From the NCBI RefSeq assembly GCF_965278975.1, contig NZ_OZ257126.1:868001-932000 (forward strand): 64,000 bases of DNA, written 5' to 3'. Position 1 is the stretch's first letter. Each line of letters starts with the position of its first letter. This DNA comes from Ferrovibrio sp965278975. Lineage in GTDB: Bacteria; Pseudomonadota; Alphaproteobacteria; Ferrovibrionales; Ferrovibrionaceae. Shown here piece after piece: positions 1 through 8,726 of the stretch. The notes under the pieces were generated by a model. That model saw only the letters and a list, made by a program, of their open reading frames with translations. It was not told the DNA's origin and did no database searches. A program made the translations under genes and the position numbers.

Positions 1-546
1 CGCACTGAGAATGAAGGGATAGGCATTCGGGATGCGAATCTTGACGAATACCTTCCATTTCGGTGCGCTGAACACGCGGCCAAGATCGAGCAGATCACGA
101 TCGATCTGCGTCAGACCCACGGCTGTATTGATCACCACCGGGAAGAAGCCAATCAGCGCACCGATCAGCATGTTGGGCAGGATGCCGTAGCCCATCCAGA
201 TCAGGAACAGCGGCGCCACCGCCACTTTGGGCAAGGTATTGACGAAGACCAGGAACGGCATCAACGCACGCGAGATCAGGGTGGACCAGGCGATCATGGT
301 GCCAAGGAACACACCGGCGATGGCGGCGATGGTGAAGGCGCCAAAGATTTCCAGTGCCGTCACCCAGATATGGCGGCTCCAGGGAATCTGGTTGCCGGTG
401 AGCGCGGCATAGACCGATTGCGGCGAGGGCAGCAGGTATTCACGAACACCGCCCACCGTCACCGCCAGTTGCCAGGCGATCAGCAGCACCACGAACAGCG
501 ACAAAGCCGGCAGGCGCTCGAACGCCCATTTTACTGCCTTCATCAT
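1..546 (-). CDS. ABC transporter permease, partial (C-terminus beyond window)
   Basis: Reading the minus strand from base 546 gives an open frame of 182 codons that runs off base 1. The N-terminus (MMKAVKWAFERLPALSLF) leads into a hydrophobic helix, and further membrane segments follow (LFVVLLIAWQLAV, IFGAFTIAAIAGVFLG, MLIGALIGFFPVVINTAVG). Near the cut end is the cytoplasmic coupling loop (LLDLGRVFSAPKWKVF followed by IRIPNAYPFIL), the EAA-loop position of binding-protein-dependent permeases. This fits the SsuC/TauC/ThiX-type family that works with a periplasmic binding protein and an ATPase, neither of which is in the window. Its start overlaps the stop of the DapA-like gene, so it is the last visible member of the amidase operon. 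The substrate cannot be read from the sequence. Confidence 0.85.
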   Translation of the reverse strand, partial: MMKAVKWAFERLPALSLFVVLLIAWQLAVTVGGVREYLLPSPQSVYAALTGNQIPWSRHIWVTALEIFGAFTIAAIAGVFLGTMIAWSTLISRALMPFLVFVNTLPKVAVAPLFLIWMGYGILPNMLIGALIGFFPVVINTAVGLTQIDRDLLDLGRVFSAPKWKVFVKIRIPNAYPFILSA

Positions 547-1640
547 GCCGCCAGCTCCTTCAGTGCCTGGTTGCTGTCGCCCGCCAGCCAGCGCTGCAGG
601 TTGGCGGCGACGAATGCATCATCGGTGAGATGCGGATAGGCTTGTGCCACGCGCGTCAGTTCTTCCGCCTGCCCCGGACTCAAGCCCTCGTCAGGGTCGA
701 GGCACCAGATGCCGCGCATCAGGCCCTGGCGGCGCAGGATTTCATGGCAGCCGGCGATGCAGCCATGGAAGGCATGAGCCACATCGAACAGCGCCGAATT
801 GCAATCCGTCACCTGGGCATCCAGCGCCAGCAGGTCGGCACTCACTGCGGGCTTGGCGGCTTCCGCCTGGCAGCGCGCCAGAAGCTGAACCGCCGCACGC
901 ACCCAGACCGACCAATGGCCGAGCAGGCCGCCCTTGATCCGCACCGTTACCGGCTTGCCATCGCGCATCAGGGTATAGGGAGTCACCAGATCGGCGACGA
1001 TATGATCGTCATTGCCGGTATAAAGCGTGACACGATTCTCGGCTCCGGCCGCCACCACGCCGCGGATCACATCCAGCGTCGCATAACGGTTGAACGGCGC
1101 CATCTTGATTGCCACGACATTTTCGATAGCCGCGAAGCGGCGCCAGAAATCGAAGGACAGGCGGATGCCGCCCACCGAAGGCTGCAAGTAGAAACCGACC
1201 AGCGGGATTTCCTTGGCCACGGCAGTGCAATGCTCGATCAACTCATCTTCGCTGGCGCCTTTCATGGCGGCGAGACTGAGCAGCCCGGCATGATAGTCCA
1301 GGCCACGCGCAATCGTGGCTTCGCGGCTGGCCTGCCCGGTACGGCCGGCCAGACCGGCAACGCGAACCAGTGGCCGCGATGTCCAGGCAGCGGCGGTATC
1401 AGCGGCGAGTTTCAATACCGGCTCGTAAAGGCCGACCTCGCGGATGGCGAATTGCGTGGTATGTACGCCGACCGCCAGACCACCCGAGCCGGCATCGACA
1501 TAATAGCGCGTCAGCGCGCTCATGCGTTTGGGATCGAACTGGCGCTGCTCGTCCAGTGCCAGCGGATGCGCTGGAATCACCGTGCCCTGGCGCAGCAGGT
1601 TCAGTACCGGTGCCGGAATATCGCTCCAATGTCGTGCCAT
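543..1640 (-). CDS. DapA-like (dihydrodipicolinate synthase/N-acetylneuraminate lyase family) protein
   Basis: The product is 365 residues, longer than the usual 290-300 of DapA enzymes. It has the TIM-barrel pattern of class I Schiff-base aldolases: PAPVLNLLRQGTVIPAHPLAL at the start, DAGSGGLAVGVHTTQF after strand 2, the AIKMAPFNRYATLDVIRG segment around the expected Schiff-base lysine, and ALYTGNDD-like later text (VTLYTGNDDHIV). I chose the ATG at 1640 because GAGGAG lies seven bases upstream; a TTG at 1655 would add five residues and put the ribosome site inside the gene. It sits in an amidase-SDR-GNAT-permease operon, so a lyase or aldolase step in breakdown of a small carboxylated or amidated compound is likely, but its substrate is unknown. 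Confidence 0.82.
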   Translation of the reverse strand: MARHWSDIPAPVLNLLRQGTVIPAHPLALDEQRQFDPKRMSALTRYYVDAGSGGLAVGVHTTQFAIREVGLYEPVLKLAADTAAAWTSRPLVRVAGLAGRTGQASREATIARGLDYHAGLLSLAAMKGASEDELIEHCTAVAKEIPLVGFYLQPSVGGIRLSFDFWRRFAAIENVVAIKMAPFNRYATLDVIRGVVAAGAENRVTLYTGNDDHIVADLVTPYTLMRDGKPVTVRIKGGLLGHWSVWVRAAVQLLARCQAEAAKPAVSADLLALDAQVTDCNSALFDVAHAFHGCIAGCHEILRRQGLMRGIWCLDPDEGLSPGQAEELTRVAQAYPHLTDDAFVAANLQRWLAGDSNQALKELAA

Positions 1641-1651
1641 CGCTTTACTCC

Positions 1652-2497
1652 TCAACCCAGTTCCGGCCCGGCAGCGGCGAAAGACCGCGCCATGTCACCG
1701 AAGGATTCGATCCTGCCGCGCACCATGCGTTCGAAACCGCGCTGGCGTCGGAATCCAAGCTTTTCCAGATGTGTGGCAAAAGTTGCCTGATCGTCATAGG
1801 CGTCAATGAATACCGGGCCGTGGATGCGTGCCAGCATGGCATCGAACAGTGCAATCGCTGCTTCCGGCTGCGGCGCGGCCACCGGACCGATCTGCGTAGC
1901 GACGCGGCCTTCACGCGACAGCGCAAAACCATCGCGCGATGGCAGGCCCAAAGCCACGGCCTTCGGGCGGCGCAGCAGGTCGGCCAACACAAAAGCGCGC
2001 TCGGCACCGAATACCACCCGGTCCAGCGGTGCGAGCCAGTCGATATCCTGCGGCTGCAATGCAGGCTGCTGGGCGGCAGCTGACATAGCAATACCGGTGT
2101 GCTGCCAGCGGGTGATACGGCGTACGGTCTCGAAACCCAGTGGGCGATAGACTTCAGCACCGGCAGCCGTAGCATCCAGCACCGCCACCGAACCGCGCTG
2201 TTCCAGCCAGGCAAGACAATCAGATACCAGCTTGCTGGCGAGACCACGGCGGCGATGGCTGGCGGTCACCAACACCATGCTGATCCAGGCCAGCCTCTCG
2301 CCGAACGGCAGGGCCAGACCCGAGGCAACCAGTGCACCATCGTCACCGGCTTCGATACCAATGGCATGGCCATGCTCGATCATCAGCAGCCAATCCGGCG
2401 CGATCTGGTTCCAGCCGGCTTCGGCCGACAACGCCAGCGCCCCCGGCAGATGCCAGGGCTGCAACAGCCTGCTGCCGATCGCCTCAGTATTCGCCAT
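1652..2497 (-). CDS. GNAT family N-acetyltransferase with C-terminal YitH-type domain
   Basis: The protein is 281 residues from the ATG at 2497, which overlaps the end of the SDR gene by 14 bases. The N-terminal half is a GNAT domain: the acetyl-CoA-binding motif A is seen around residues 71-90 (WISMVLV followed by SHRRRGLA), with a typical GAEVYRPLGFE segment after it. The C-terminal half (about 150-281) begins with DRVVFGAERAFVLADLL and ends HLEKLGFRRQRGFERM, which resembles the second GNAT-like domain of YitH/Acetyltransf_18 proteins. Acetyl acceptor unknown; by position it acts in the same pathway as the amidase and the DapA-like protein. An in-frame start further upstream would place most of the extra residues inside the SDR gene and is not favoured. 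Confidence 0.8.
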   Translation of the reverse strand: MANTEAIGSRLLQPWHLPGALALSAEAGWNQIAPDWLLMIEHGHAIGIEAGDDGALVASGLALPFGERLAWISMVLVTASHRRRGLASKLVSDCLAWLEQRGSVAVLDATAAGAEVYRPLGFETVRRITRWQHTGIAMSAAAQQPALQPQDIDWLAPLDRVVFGAERAFVLADLLRRPKAVALGLPSRDGFALSREGRVATQIGPVAAPQPEAAIALFDAMLARIHGPVFIDAYDDQATFATHLEKLGFRRQRGFERMVRGRIESFGDMARSFAAAGPELG

Positions 2498-3542
2498 CCC
2501 GGTTCTCGAACTTGGTTGGCTTGTTGAGGCTCTGGCCATTGCCGGCGACCCATTCGGCAACCCAATCCAGCATCACCTTGATCGATACCAGCGGATAACC
2601 GAACAATCGCATCACCTCGGCCGCGTTGTTGAGCCATGCGGTCTTCGCCGGTTCGCCGGTAAAGCTGACCGGCTTGCCGAGCCGCTGTGCCAGCTCGGTG
2701 GCCAGCCACTTAACGGAGAGGGTTTCCGGCCCACTGACATTGATCGGCGTGGTCGGCGCCGTGGCATGGGCCAGGGCACGCAGCGAGTAGCGGTTGGAAT
2801 CGCCCTGCCAGATCACGTTGACATGGCCGGTGGTGAGATCCACCGGCTTGCCGTCGCGGATCTTCACCGCCAGATCGTGCAGCACACCATAGCGCAGGTC
2901 GATGGCGTAATTCAGCCGAATCAGGCGGCCCGGCGTGCCATGCTGGGCAGAGAAATACTGGAACAGGCGCTCGCGGCCGACACAGGAATTGGCATATTCG
3001 CCCGGCGGATTGAGCGGTGTCTGCTCGGTGGCGCCGATCTCATCGATGCCGACAAAGGGATAGACGCAGCCGGTGGAGAAAGCGACGATGCGCGAATCGG
3101 TGAAGGTCTCGGCCACCAGGCCCGGCAGATAGGTGTTCATCGCCCAGGTGCGCGGCTGGTCGCCGCCGGCGCCGAATTTCATGCCGGCCATGAAAACGAT
3201 GTTCTTCGCCTTCGGCAGTGCTTCGAGTGCCTTGCGGTCGGTAAGATCGCACTGGATCGTTTCGATACCCCAGCCTTCAAGCTGTTCGCGCAGGCCGGCT
3301 TCACTGAATCGCGCCACGCCGATCACGCGCTTGTCCGGCGCCGCGCGCTTGGCCATATGGGCCAGCGACGGCCCCATCTTGCCGCCGACACCCAGAACCA
3401 TGATGTCGCCATCCAGGCTCTGCAGTTCGCGCTGCAGGATGATATCCGGGCGCGACAGAATCTCTTCCAGCGCCTCGGTATCGGCAATGCGGCCAGGCAA
3501 TGCCTCGGTCGCCTGCATATCGGATTTGCGTTCCTGCTTCAT
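2484..3542 (-). CDS. NAD(P)-dependent epimerase/dehydratase (extended SDR), atypical active site
   Basis: The product is 352 residues. A Rossmann nucleotide-binding turn, MVLGVGGKMGPSLA, lies near residue 50, after an N-terminal stretch of about 45 residues. Later blocks of the extended SDR fold are visible: IQCDLTDRKALEALPKAKNIVFMAG, the FSTGCVYPF strand with the serine position, and NVIWQGDSNRYSLRALAHA. At the place of the usual YxxxK dyad the text is EYANSCVGRE, so the tyrosine is present but the lysine is replaced by cysteine. That suggests altered catalysis or a binding role. It starts four bases after the amidase stop, with GAGGAG inside the amidase end as ribosome site. Confidence 0.8.
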   Translation of the reverse strand: MKQERKSDMQATEALPGRIADTEALEEILSRPDIILQRELQSLDGDIMVLGVGGKMGPSLAHMAKRAAPDKRVIGVARFSEAGLREQLEGWGIETIQCDLTDRKALEALPKAKNIVFMAGMKFGAGGDQPRTWAMNTYLPGLVAETFTDSRIVAFSTGCVYPFVGIDEIGATEQTPLNPPGEYANSCVGRERLFQYFSAQHGTPGRLIRLNYAIDLRYGVLHDLAVKIRDGKPVDLTTGHVNVIWQGDSNRYSLRALAHATAPTTPINVSGPETLSVKWLATELAQRLGKPVSFTGEPAKTAWLNNAAEVMRLFGYPLVSIKVMLDWVAEWVAGNGQSLNKPTKFENRDGEY

Positions 3543-3546
3543 TGGA

Positions 3547-4950
3547 TCAGAAGCTCCTCTCGGCTACGGCCGGCCGGCGGGCCAGCCACGGCGCCGCCTG
3601 TTCAAAGGCCCAGGATGCCTGCAACACCAGCAGATCGCGGTGGCGCGGGCCGACCAGGTGCAGACCGACCGGCAGGCCCTTGGCGGTGAAGCCACAGGGC
3701 AGGCTGGCGGCAGGCTGGCGCGTCAGGTTGAAGGGAGGGGTGAAGGGATACCATTCGCGCGGGCCATAGCCTTCCGGCGCATCACCAGCGGCATTGAAAG
3801 CCGGGACACAAGTAACCGGGGTCAACAGCAGATCATAGCGCTGATGGAAGTCATTCATCTGGCGGGCAAGCTGCGCTCGCTGCATCTCGGCATCGAAATG
3901 GCTGATGGCCGTGGTATTGCGGCTCTGCTCGATGCGCTGCACCAGATCGCGGTCCATGACGCTGAGCTGCGCCGGCGTGAATTTATGGAAGGCGTAATCC
4001 GTGAGGCCGCTGGTCAACTTGTGCATCAGATCGCGCTGATCGTCGAACACCTTCTCGACCAGTTCGACCTTGGCGCCCAGCGCCTCGAACACCTTGGCCG
4101 CGCGCTCGGTGAGCGCGGCTACTTCCGGATCGACCCGGGCGCCGCAGAGCGTCGGACTCCAGGCGATACGCCAGGTTTTCGGATCGGCGGCGAGGTTGTC
4201 CTGGTACTGCACGGGGTCATAAGGCAGTGCTTCCCAGTCACGGCTATCGGGCCGGGTGATGACGCTGAACATCAGCGCCGCATCCGTCACAGTGCGGGTC
4301 ATCGGACCGAAACCGGCGAGCGTGGCATAGGGTGTCGGCGGGTACATCGGCACCCGGCCACCGCCCGGCTTGAAGCCATAAATGCCACAGAAATTCGCCG
4401 GCATGCGGATCGAGCCGCCGGCATCGGTACCCACCGCCATGGCGGAAATGCCGGCCGCCACGGAAGCCGCAGCGCCGCCGCTGGAACCGCCCGGCGTGCG
4501 CGCCAGATCCCAGGGATTGCGCGTGACGCCGCAAAGCGCGGTACTCGTTGTGGCCTTGGCGGCGAATTCACTAGTGGTGGTCTTGCCGAAGATCACCGAA
4601 CCCTGTTCGCGCAGCCGCGCCACCAGCGGGCCATCCTCGTTCCAGGGCTGATCCGGGTTGATCGCCTTGGAACCGCGCAGAGTCGGCCAGCCCTTGGTCA
4701 GAATGATGTCCTTGATCGACACTGGCACGCCATCCAGCGGCCCGAGCGGTTCGCCGCGCTGCCAGCGCGCTTCCGACGCACGCGCCGCTTCGTTGGCGGC
4801 CTTGGCATCCAGCAGGCAGAAAGCATTGAGTTCGGGATTGAGGCCCTCGGCGCGGCGCAGCACCATGGCCGTCGCCTCGACAGGCGATAGTGCCTTCGCA
4901 CGATAGGCGGCCACAAGCTCGGCCGCCGTAGCCCAGGCTAAATCCCGCAT
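3547..4950 (-). CDS. Amidase (amidase signature family)
   Basis: The protein is 467 residues from the ATG at 4950, which is preceded by GGGGGAAC. It belongs to the amidase signature family that hydrolyses carboxamides, and the Ser-cisSer-Lys triad can be followed: Lys80 in DGVPVSIKDI, cis-Ser156 in RTPGGSSGGAAAS, and nucleophile Ser180 in GTDAGGSIRMPA. It is the first gene of a minus-strand operon with the SDR, GNAT, DapA-like and permease genes. A perfect palindrome 24 bases upstream of the start suggests repression by the neighbouring TetR protein. The substrate is not clear; it is not a GatA, since no GatB or GatC lies near. Confidence 0.9.
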   Translation of the reverse strand: MRDLAWATAAELVAAYRAKALSPVEATAMVLRRAEGLNPELNAFCLLDAKAANEAARASEARWQRGEPLGPLDGVPVSIKDIILTKGWPTLRGSKAINPDQPWNEDGPLVARLREQGSVIFGKTTTSEFAAKATTSTALCGVTRNPWDLARTPGGSSGGAAASVAAGISAMAVGTDAGGSIRMPANFCGIYGFKPGGGRVPMYPPTPYATLAGFGPMTRTVTDAALMFSVITRPDSRDWEALPYDPVQYQDNLAADPKTWRIAWSPTLCGARVDPEVAALTERAAKVFEALGAKVELVEKVFDDQRDLMHKLTSGLTDYAFHKFTPAQLSVMDRDLVQRIEQSRNTTAISHFDAEMQRAQLARQMNDFHQRYDLLLTPVTCVPAFNAAGDAPEGYGPREWYPFTPPFNLTRQPAASLPCGFTAKGLPVGLHLVGPRHRDLLVLQASWAFEQAAPWLARRPAVAERSF

Positions 4951-4973
4951 GTTCCCCCAAGTGCATCCGCACA

Positions 4974-4995
4974 TGATCAACCAGTTGGTTGATCA
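4974..4995. promoter_or_regulatory. Palindromic operator upstream of the amidase operon
   Basis: Two perfect 10-base arms, TGATCAACCA and TGGTTGATCA, are separated by two bases. The site is 24 bases upstream of the amidase ATG, where a repressor would block transcription. A related imperfect copy precedes the tetR gene at 5848-5867. Confidence 0.7.
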
Positions 4996-5077
4996 GACAC
5001 CCGGGTCCGGCTGACTGTCAAGATGAAAAACGCGTGACATCAGCGAAACGCCCTCACGAATTTCACGACGCGAAATT

Positions 5078-5830
5078 TCAGGGGCGCAGCGCGCTCATCA
5101 TCATCTCGACGACATGACGGCGGCGTATGGATACTTCCGCCGCATCATCGAGGTTGCGACCGAAGATCGCCGACAACGTATAGATGTTGTTGAAATAGAA
5201 GAAACCAAGACCGGCAATGGAGATATAGACTTGCAGCGGATCCATTCCCTTGCGGAATAGGCCTTCCTCGGCGCCACGCTTCAGGATGCCGTCGAGCGTG
5301 CCGAGCAGCGGCGTGTTGAGCCGCTGCAGGTTCACGATCTGCTTGAGATGCTTGCCCTTATGCAGGTTTTCATCCGTGAGCAGAGAAACGAAATCGCGGT
5401 TTTCGGCCAGGTAGTCGAATGACATCTCGATCAGTCGGCGCATCGCGGCGGCCGGCTTCACCTGCCCAAGATCAAGCGCCCGTTCGCGCTCGCGGATGCC
5501 ATCATAGGCACGTTCCAGCACCTTGGCGTAGAGGTCATCCTTGTTGCCAAAGTGGTGGTAGACGAGTTGCTTGTTGACCCCGGCGACGGCGGCGATGGTA
5601 TCAACCCGGGCGCCTTCATAGCCTCGGCTGGCGAATTCCTGATGCGCGGCGGCCAGCAACAGATCACGGCTGGTCTGTTCACCGCGCTTCGCCGCCAGGG
5701 GCTTCACCACCCGTGGTTTCGCGGCCTGGGACTTGGCCGCTTTCGGTTTTGCCCCGGTGGGCTTGGCCGCACCACCGGCCGGCCGGCGCTTGACGCTGCC
5801 CTCGCTCCGCTTCGCTCCCGCTGCCGGCAT
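5078..5830 (-). CDS. TetR family transcriptional regulator
   Basis: The protein is 250 residues. Its first 50 residues are unusually rich in Lys, Ala and Pro (PTGAKPKAAKSQAAKP), a low-complexity arm common in GC-rich alphaproteobacteria. The TetR_N helix-turn-helix follows at about residues 52-105: RDLLLAAAHQEFASRGYEG, then IAAVAGVNKQLVYHHFGNKD as the recognition helices. The rest is an all-helical ligand-binding domain (MRRLIEMSFDYLAENRDF). It is transcribed towards the amidase operon and divergently from an SDR. The likely targets are the palindromes at 4974 and 5848. Ligand unknown. The ATG at 5830 has GAGGGTAAGG just upstream. Confidence 0.92.
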   Translation of the reverse strand: MPAAGAKRSEGSVKRRPAGGAAKPTGAKPKAAKSQAAKPRVVKPLAAKRGEQTSRDLLLAAAHQEFASRGYEGARVDTIAAVAGVNKQLVYHHFGNKDDLYAKVLERAYDGIRERERALDLGQVKPAAAMRRLIEMSFDYLAENRDFVSLLTDENLHKGKHLKQIVNLQRLNTPLLGTLDGILKRGAEEGLFRKGMDPLQVYISIAGLGFFYFNNIYTLSAIFGRNLDDAAEVSIRRRHVVEMMMSALRP

Positions 5831-5847
5831 ACCTTACCCTCACGCTC

Positions 5848-5867
5848 GATCAACTGGGTGTTTGATT
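5848..5867. promoter_or_regulatory. Second TetR-type operator, tetR/SDR intergenic region
   Basis: GATCAACTGGGTGTTTGATT matches the perfect operator at 4975-4994 in 14 of 20 positions, including the whole left arm GATCAAC and the TTGAT right end. It lies 18 bases upstream of the tetR ATG and about 112 bases before the SDR start. Autoregulation of tetR is the simplest reading; control of the SDR is possible. Confidence 0.6.
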
Positions 5868-5979
5868 CGGCACTATACAGGGCCGCGCCGAAGATTCCAT
5901 CCGGCAATACAAATCCGAATGGGCTGGCCCAAATGGCTGGGGGCGCTATCATGGCACCTATATAAGCAGGGAGAAGACA

Positions 5980-6795
5980 ATGCAGGAGCTATTCTCGCTC
6001 AAGGGCCGCGTGGCATTGGTCACCGGCGGTTCGCGCGGCATCGGCAAGATGATCGCACGCGGTTTCATCGCCCAGGGGGCCAAGGTCTACATCACCGCGC
6101 GCAAGGCCGCCGCCTGCGATGCCACGGCACGAGAACTCAGCACCGGTAGCAGTAATGGTGGGAGCGGCGAATGTATCGCCCTGCCAATCGATATCTCCAC
6201 TGTGGCCGGCGCCCAGGCCCTGGCGAAGGAATTCAGCCAGCGCGAAGCCAGGCTGGATATCCTGGTGAACAATGCCGGCGCCGCCTGGGCCGCTGAATTC
6301 ACGCAATTCCCCGAGAATGGCTGGGACAAGGTGATGAACCTCAACCTCAAGGCGCCATTCTTCCTGACCCAGGCGCTTTACGCGCCGCTGAAAGCCGCCG
6401 CCAGCGCCGGGCGGCCCGCCAAGGTGATCAACATCGCCTCCATCGACGGCATCTTCGTCAATCCGCTGGAAACCTATTCCTACGCTGCCAGCAAGGCCGG
6501 CCTGATCCACCTCACCCGCCGCATGGCCGCGAAACTGATCAAGGATCAGATCGTGGTGACCGCCATCGCCCCCGGGCCTTTCGTTTCGGACATGAATATC
6601 GATGCCCGCGACAATGGCGAGGCCGTGGCCAAGCGCGTGCCGGCCGGCCGCATCGGCAGCGAGGAAGACATGGCTGGCGCCGCCATTTTCCTCGCCTCGC
6701 GTGCCGGCGATTACGTCGTCGGTTCGACGCTCACCGTGGATGGCGGCGTTGCCTTCGGCCGTGCCGGCTTCGAGGGCGAAGGCTGGAAGGAATAA
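5980..6795 (+). CDS. SDR family oxidoreductase
   Basis: A classical short-chain dehydrogenase of 271 residues. The cofactor motif TGGSRGIG is at residues 15-22, the NNAG motif is in ILVNNAGAAWA, and the catalytic YAASK is at 168-172. The C-terminal part (GSTLTVDGGVAFG) is the usual tail of FabG-like enzymes. The R in GSRGIG and ITARKAAA suggests NADP(H). The ATG is preceded by AGGGAGA. It is divergent from tetR across 149 bases that hold an operator-like palindrome. It may reduce an intermediate of the neighbouring amidase pathway, but that is inference from position. Confidence 0.9.
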   Translation: MQELFSLKGRVALVTGGSRGIGKMIARGFIAQGAKVYITARKAAACDATARELSTGSSNGGSGECIALPIDISTVAGAQALAKEFSQREARLDILVNNAGAAWAAEFTQFPENGWDKVMNLNLKAPFFLTQALYAPLKAAASAGRPAKVINIASIDGIFVNPLETYSYAASKAGLIHLTRRMAAKLIKDQIVVTAIAPGPFVSDMNIDARDNGEAVAKRVPAGRIGSEEDMAGAAIFLASRAGDYVVGSTLTVDGGVAFGRAGFEGEGWKE

Positions 6796-6798
6796 GCG

Positions 6799-7422
6799 TC
6801 AGCCCAGGAACATCTGCGGCGTGACAGCTTCACCCTTGAGCCAGGCGGCGCCCCGGCGGTAAAGCGCCGCTACCGCCTCACCCTTCAGGCCCGGCATGTC
6901 TCGCTTCACGCGATAGCCGATCTCCTCCTGGATATAGGCGAGATGGCGGTAGCCTTCCGGCAAAGCCGCCAGCTTGGCCGCATCGAGTTCCGGTGCCCGG
7001 CCCGGCGCCACCGGATCGAGGCGATCCTTCTCATAGATCGGCTGGCGGATCACCACGCCCCAGCGCCCTGCCCGCTTCTCCAGGAAATCGTAGAAGCGCC
7101 CGGTGCAGACCACATCGCAGGCAATGCCCTGCACAGGGGCGCGCTGCGAGATCGTCATCTTGGTCTGGGCGATGGCGCGACTGCCGGCAAGGTCGATACT
7201 GATGCCGCCGAGGAAATGCAGGATGCTGACACCTTTGGCCCAGCCCTCCTGAGTCACCCGGATGAAATCCGCCGCCGGCCCCTGGAACCAGGTGGCCATC
7301 ATCCAGCCATCGTCATGCCAGACTGTGCGGAAACGCTCCCAGTCGCCGGCGTCGCGCCATACCGCCCAGTTCTGCACCAGATCGGCAATCGCCAGCCGGT
7401 CTTCGCGCTCGGCACCAGTCAT
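6799..7422 (-). CDS. Nuclear transport factor 2 / SnoaL-like protein
   Basis: The protein is 207 residues from the ATG at 7422, which has GGGAGG eight bases upstream; a TTG two codons earlier is less likely. The N-terminal half has the cone-shaped NTF2 fold pattern of SnoaL_4 proteins: DRLAIADLVQNWAVWRDAGD, then ERFRTVWHDDGWMMATW, and later TGRFYDFLEKRAGRWGVVIRQ. Related proteins serve as small-molecule isomerases, hydrolases or dehydratases, and some are dioxygenase beta-like. It is convergent with the SDR, ending three bases from it, and is transcribed in the same direction as tarD, which lies 63 bases upstream. Its function is not known. Confidence 0.78.
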   Translation of the reverse strand: MTGAEREDRLAIADLVQNWAVWRDAGDWERFRTVWHDDGWMMATWFQGPAADFIRVTQEGWAKGVSILHFLGGISIDLAGSRAIAQTKMTISQRAPVQGIACDVVCTGRFYDFLEKRAGRWGVVIRQPIYEKDRLDPVAPGRAPELDAAKLAALPEGYRHLAYIQEEIGYRVKRDMPGLKGEAVAALYRRGAAWLKGEAVTPQMFLG

Positions 7423-7485
7423 GCTCAAATCCTCCCGCCTATTGCGGAAAGACCTACACCCTTTCGCTGCCGATAGCCAAGCGGA

Positions 7486-8652
7486 TCAATCGAGCAGGCC
7501 CTTCATCACCGCATAGAGTTCGCTCTTGGCTTCGAAGCCGACACCCGGAATCTGCGGCAGGCCGACATAGCTGTCATTCACCGCGATGCCATCAGCAAAG
7601 CCACCGAACGGCTTGAACACATCCGGGTAACTCTCATTACCGCCGAGATGCAAGCCAGCGGCAATATTGAGCGACATCTGGTGACCACCATGCGGCACCA
7701 CGCGACGGCTGGACCAGCCATGCTGCTGCATCATCTCCAGTGTGCGCAGATACTCGACCAAGCCATAGGACAGCGCGCAATCGAATTGCAGCCAGTCGCG
7801 ATCTGGCCGCATGCCGCCGAAACGAATCAGGTTGCGGGCATCCTGCATCGAGAACAGATTCTCGCCGGTGGCCATCGGCTTATCGTAATGCTGCGCCAGT
7901 TCGACCTGCAGTGCATAATCCAGCGGATCACCCACTTCCTCGTACCAGAACAGGTTATAGGGCAGCAGAGCCTTGCCGTATGCGATGGCAGTCTTGATAT
8001 CGAAGCGGCCGTTCACATCGACGCAGAGATTCTGCCCGTCGCCGACAATCTTCAGCACCGCCTCAATGCGCTTGATATCCTCGGCCAGAGAGGCACCGCC
8101 GATCTTCATCTTGACCACACGGTAGCCACGGTCGCGGTAACTTTTCATCTCGTCTTGAAGCGCCTCCAGGCCCTTGCCCGGATAATAATAGCCACCGGCG
8201 GCATAGACCCAGACCTTGTCGTCTGCCACTCCGCCGCGATAGCGGTCGGCCAGCAGGCACCACAGCGGCACGCCGGCAATCTTCGCCACGGCATCCCATA
8301 CCGCCATATCCAGGGTGCCCACCGCCACCGAACGCTCGCCATGGCCGCCGGGTTTCTCATTCATCATCAGGGTGGACCAGATCTTGAACGGATCAAGATT
8401 GCCGTGCTGGCTGTCGATCAGGCCATCGGGATCGGCCTCCATCAGGCGCGGCAGGAAGCGTTCGCGCATCAGTGACCCCTGGCCATAGCGGCCATTGGAA
8501 TTGAAGCCGAAACCCACCACGGGCTTGCCATCGCGCACCTGATCGGTAACCACCGCCACCACCGAGCAGGTCATCTTGGAGAAGTCGATATAGGCATTGG
8601 CGATAGGCGAGGCGATGGAAACGGTCTTCTCGCGGACGTCGACGATACGCAT
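7486..8652 (-). CDS. tarD: D(-)-tartrate dehydratase (enolase superfamily)
   Basis: The protein is 388 residues and belongs to the mandelate racemase branch of the enolase superfamily. Lys181-x-Lys183 is in RVVKMKIGG, metal ligands are Asp211 (CVDVNGRF), Glu237 or Glu238 (WYEEVGDP) and Glu263 (ATGENLF), and the catalytic histidine lies in VPHGGHQMSLN near 320-323. These blocks, and FNSNGRYGQG and NEKPGGHGERSVAVGT, match what I know of Bradyrhizobium TarD, which converts D-tartrate to oxaloacetate. The ATG at 8652 has AGAGGAAT upstream. It is divergent from a LysR gene, the typical arrangement for an inducible catabolic enzyme. Confidence 0.85.
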   Translation of the reverse strand: MRIVDVREKTVSIASPIANAYIDFSKMTCSVVAVVTDQVRDGKPVVGFGFNSNGRYGQGSLMRERFLPRLMEADPDGLIDSQHGNLDPFKIWSTLMMNEKPGGHGERSVAVGTLDMAVWDAVAKIAGVPLWCLLADRYRGGVADDKVWVYAAGGYYYPGKGLEALQDEMKSYRDRGYRVVKMKIGGASLAEDIKRIEAVLKIVGDGQNLCVDVNGRFDIKTAIAYGKALLPYNLFWYEEVGDPLDYALQVELAQHYDKPMATGENLFSMQDARNLIRFGGMRPDRDWLQFDCALSYGLVEYLRTLEMMQQHGWSSRRVVPHGGHQMSLNIAAGLHLGGNESYPDVFKPFGGFADGIAVNDSYVGLPQIPGVGFEAKSELYAVMKGLLD

Positions 8653-8726
8653 GGTTGATTCCTCTGGGCTGATTCCCTGGGGGCTATGACTTGCGCAGCA
8701 TAGGCCCGGCATGGCTCACTCCGCCA

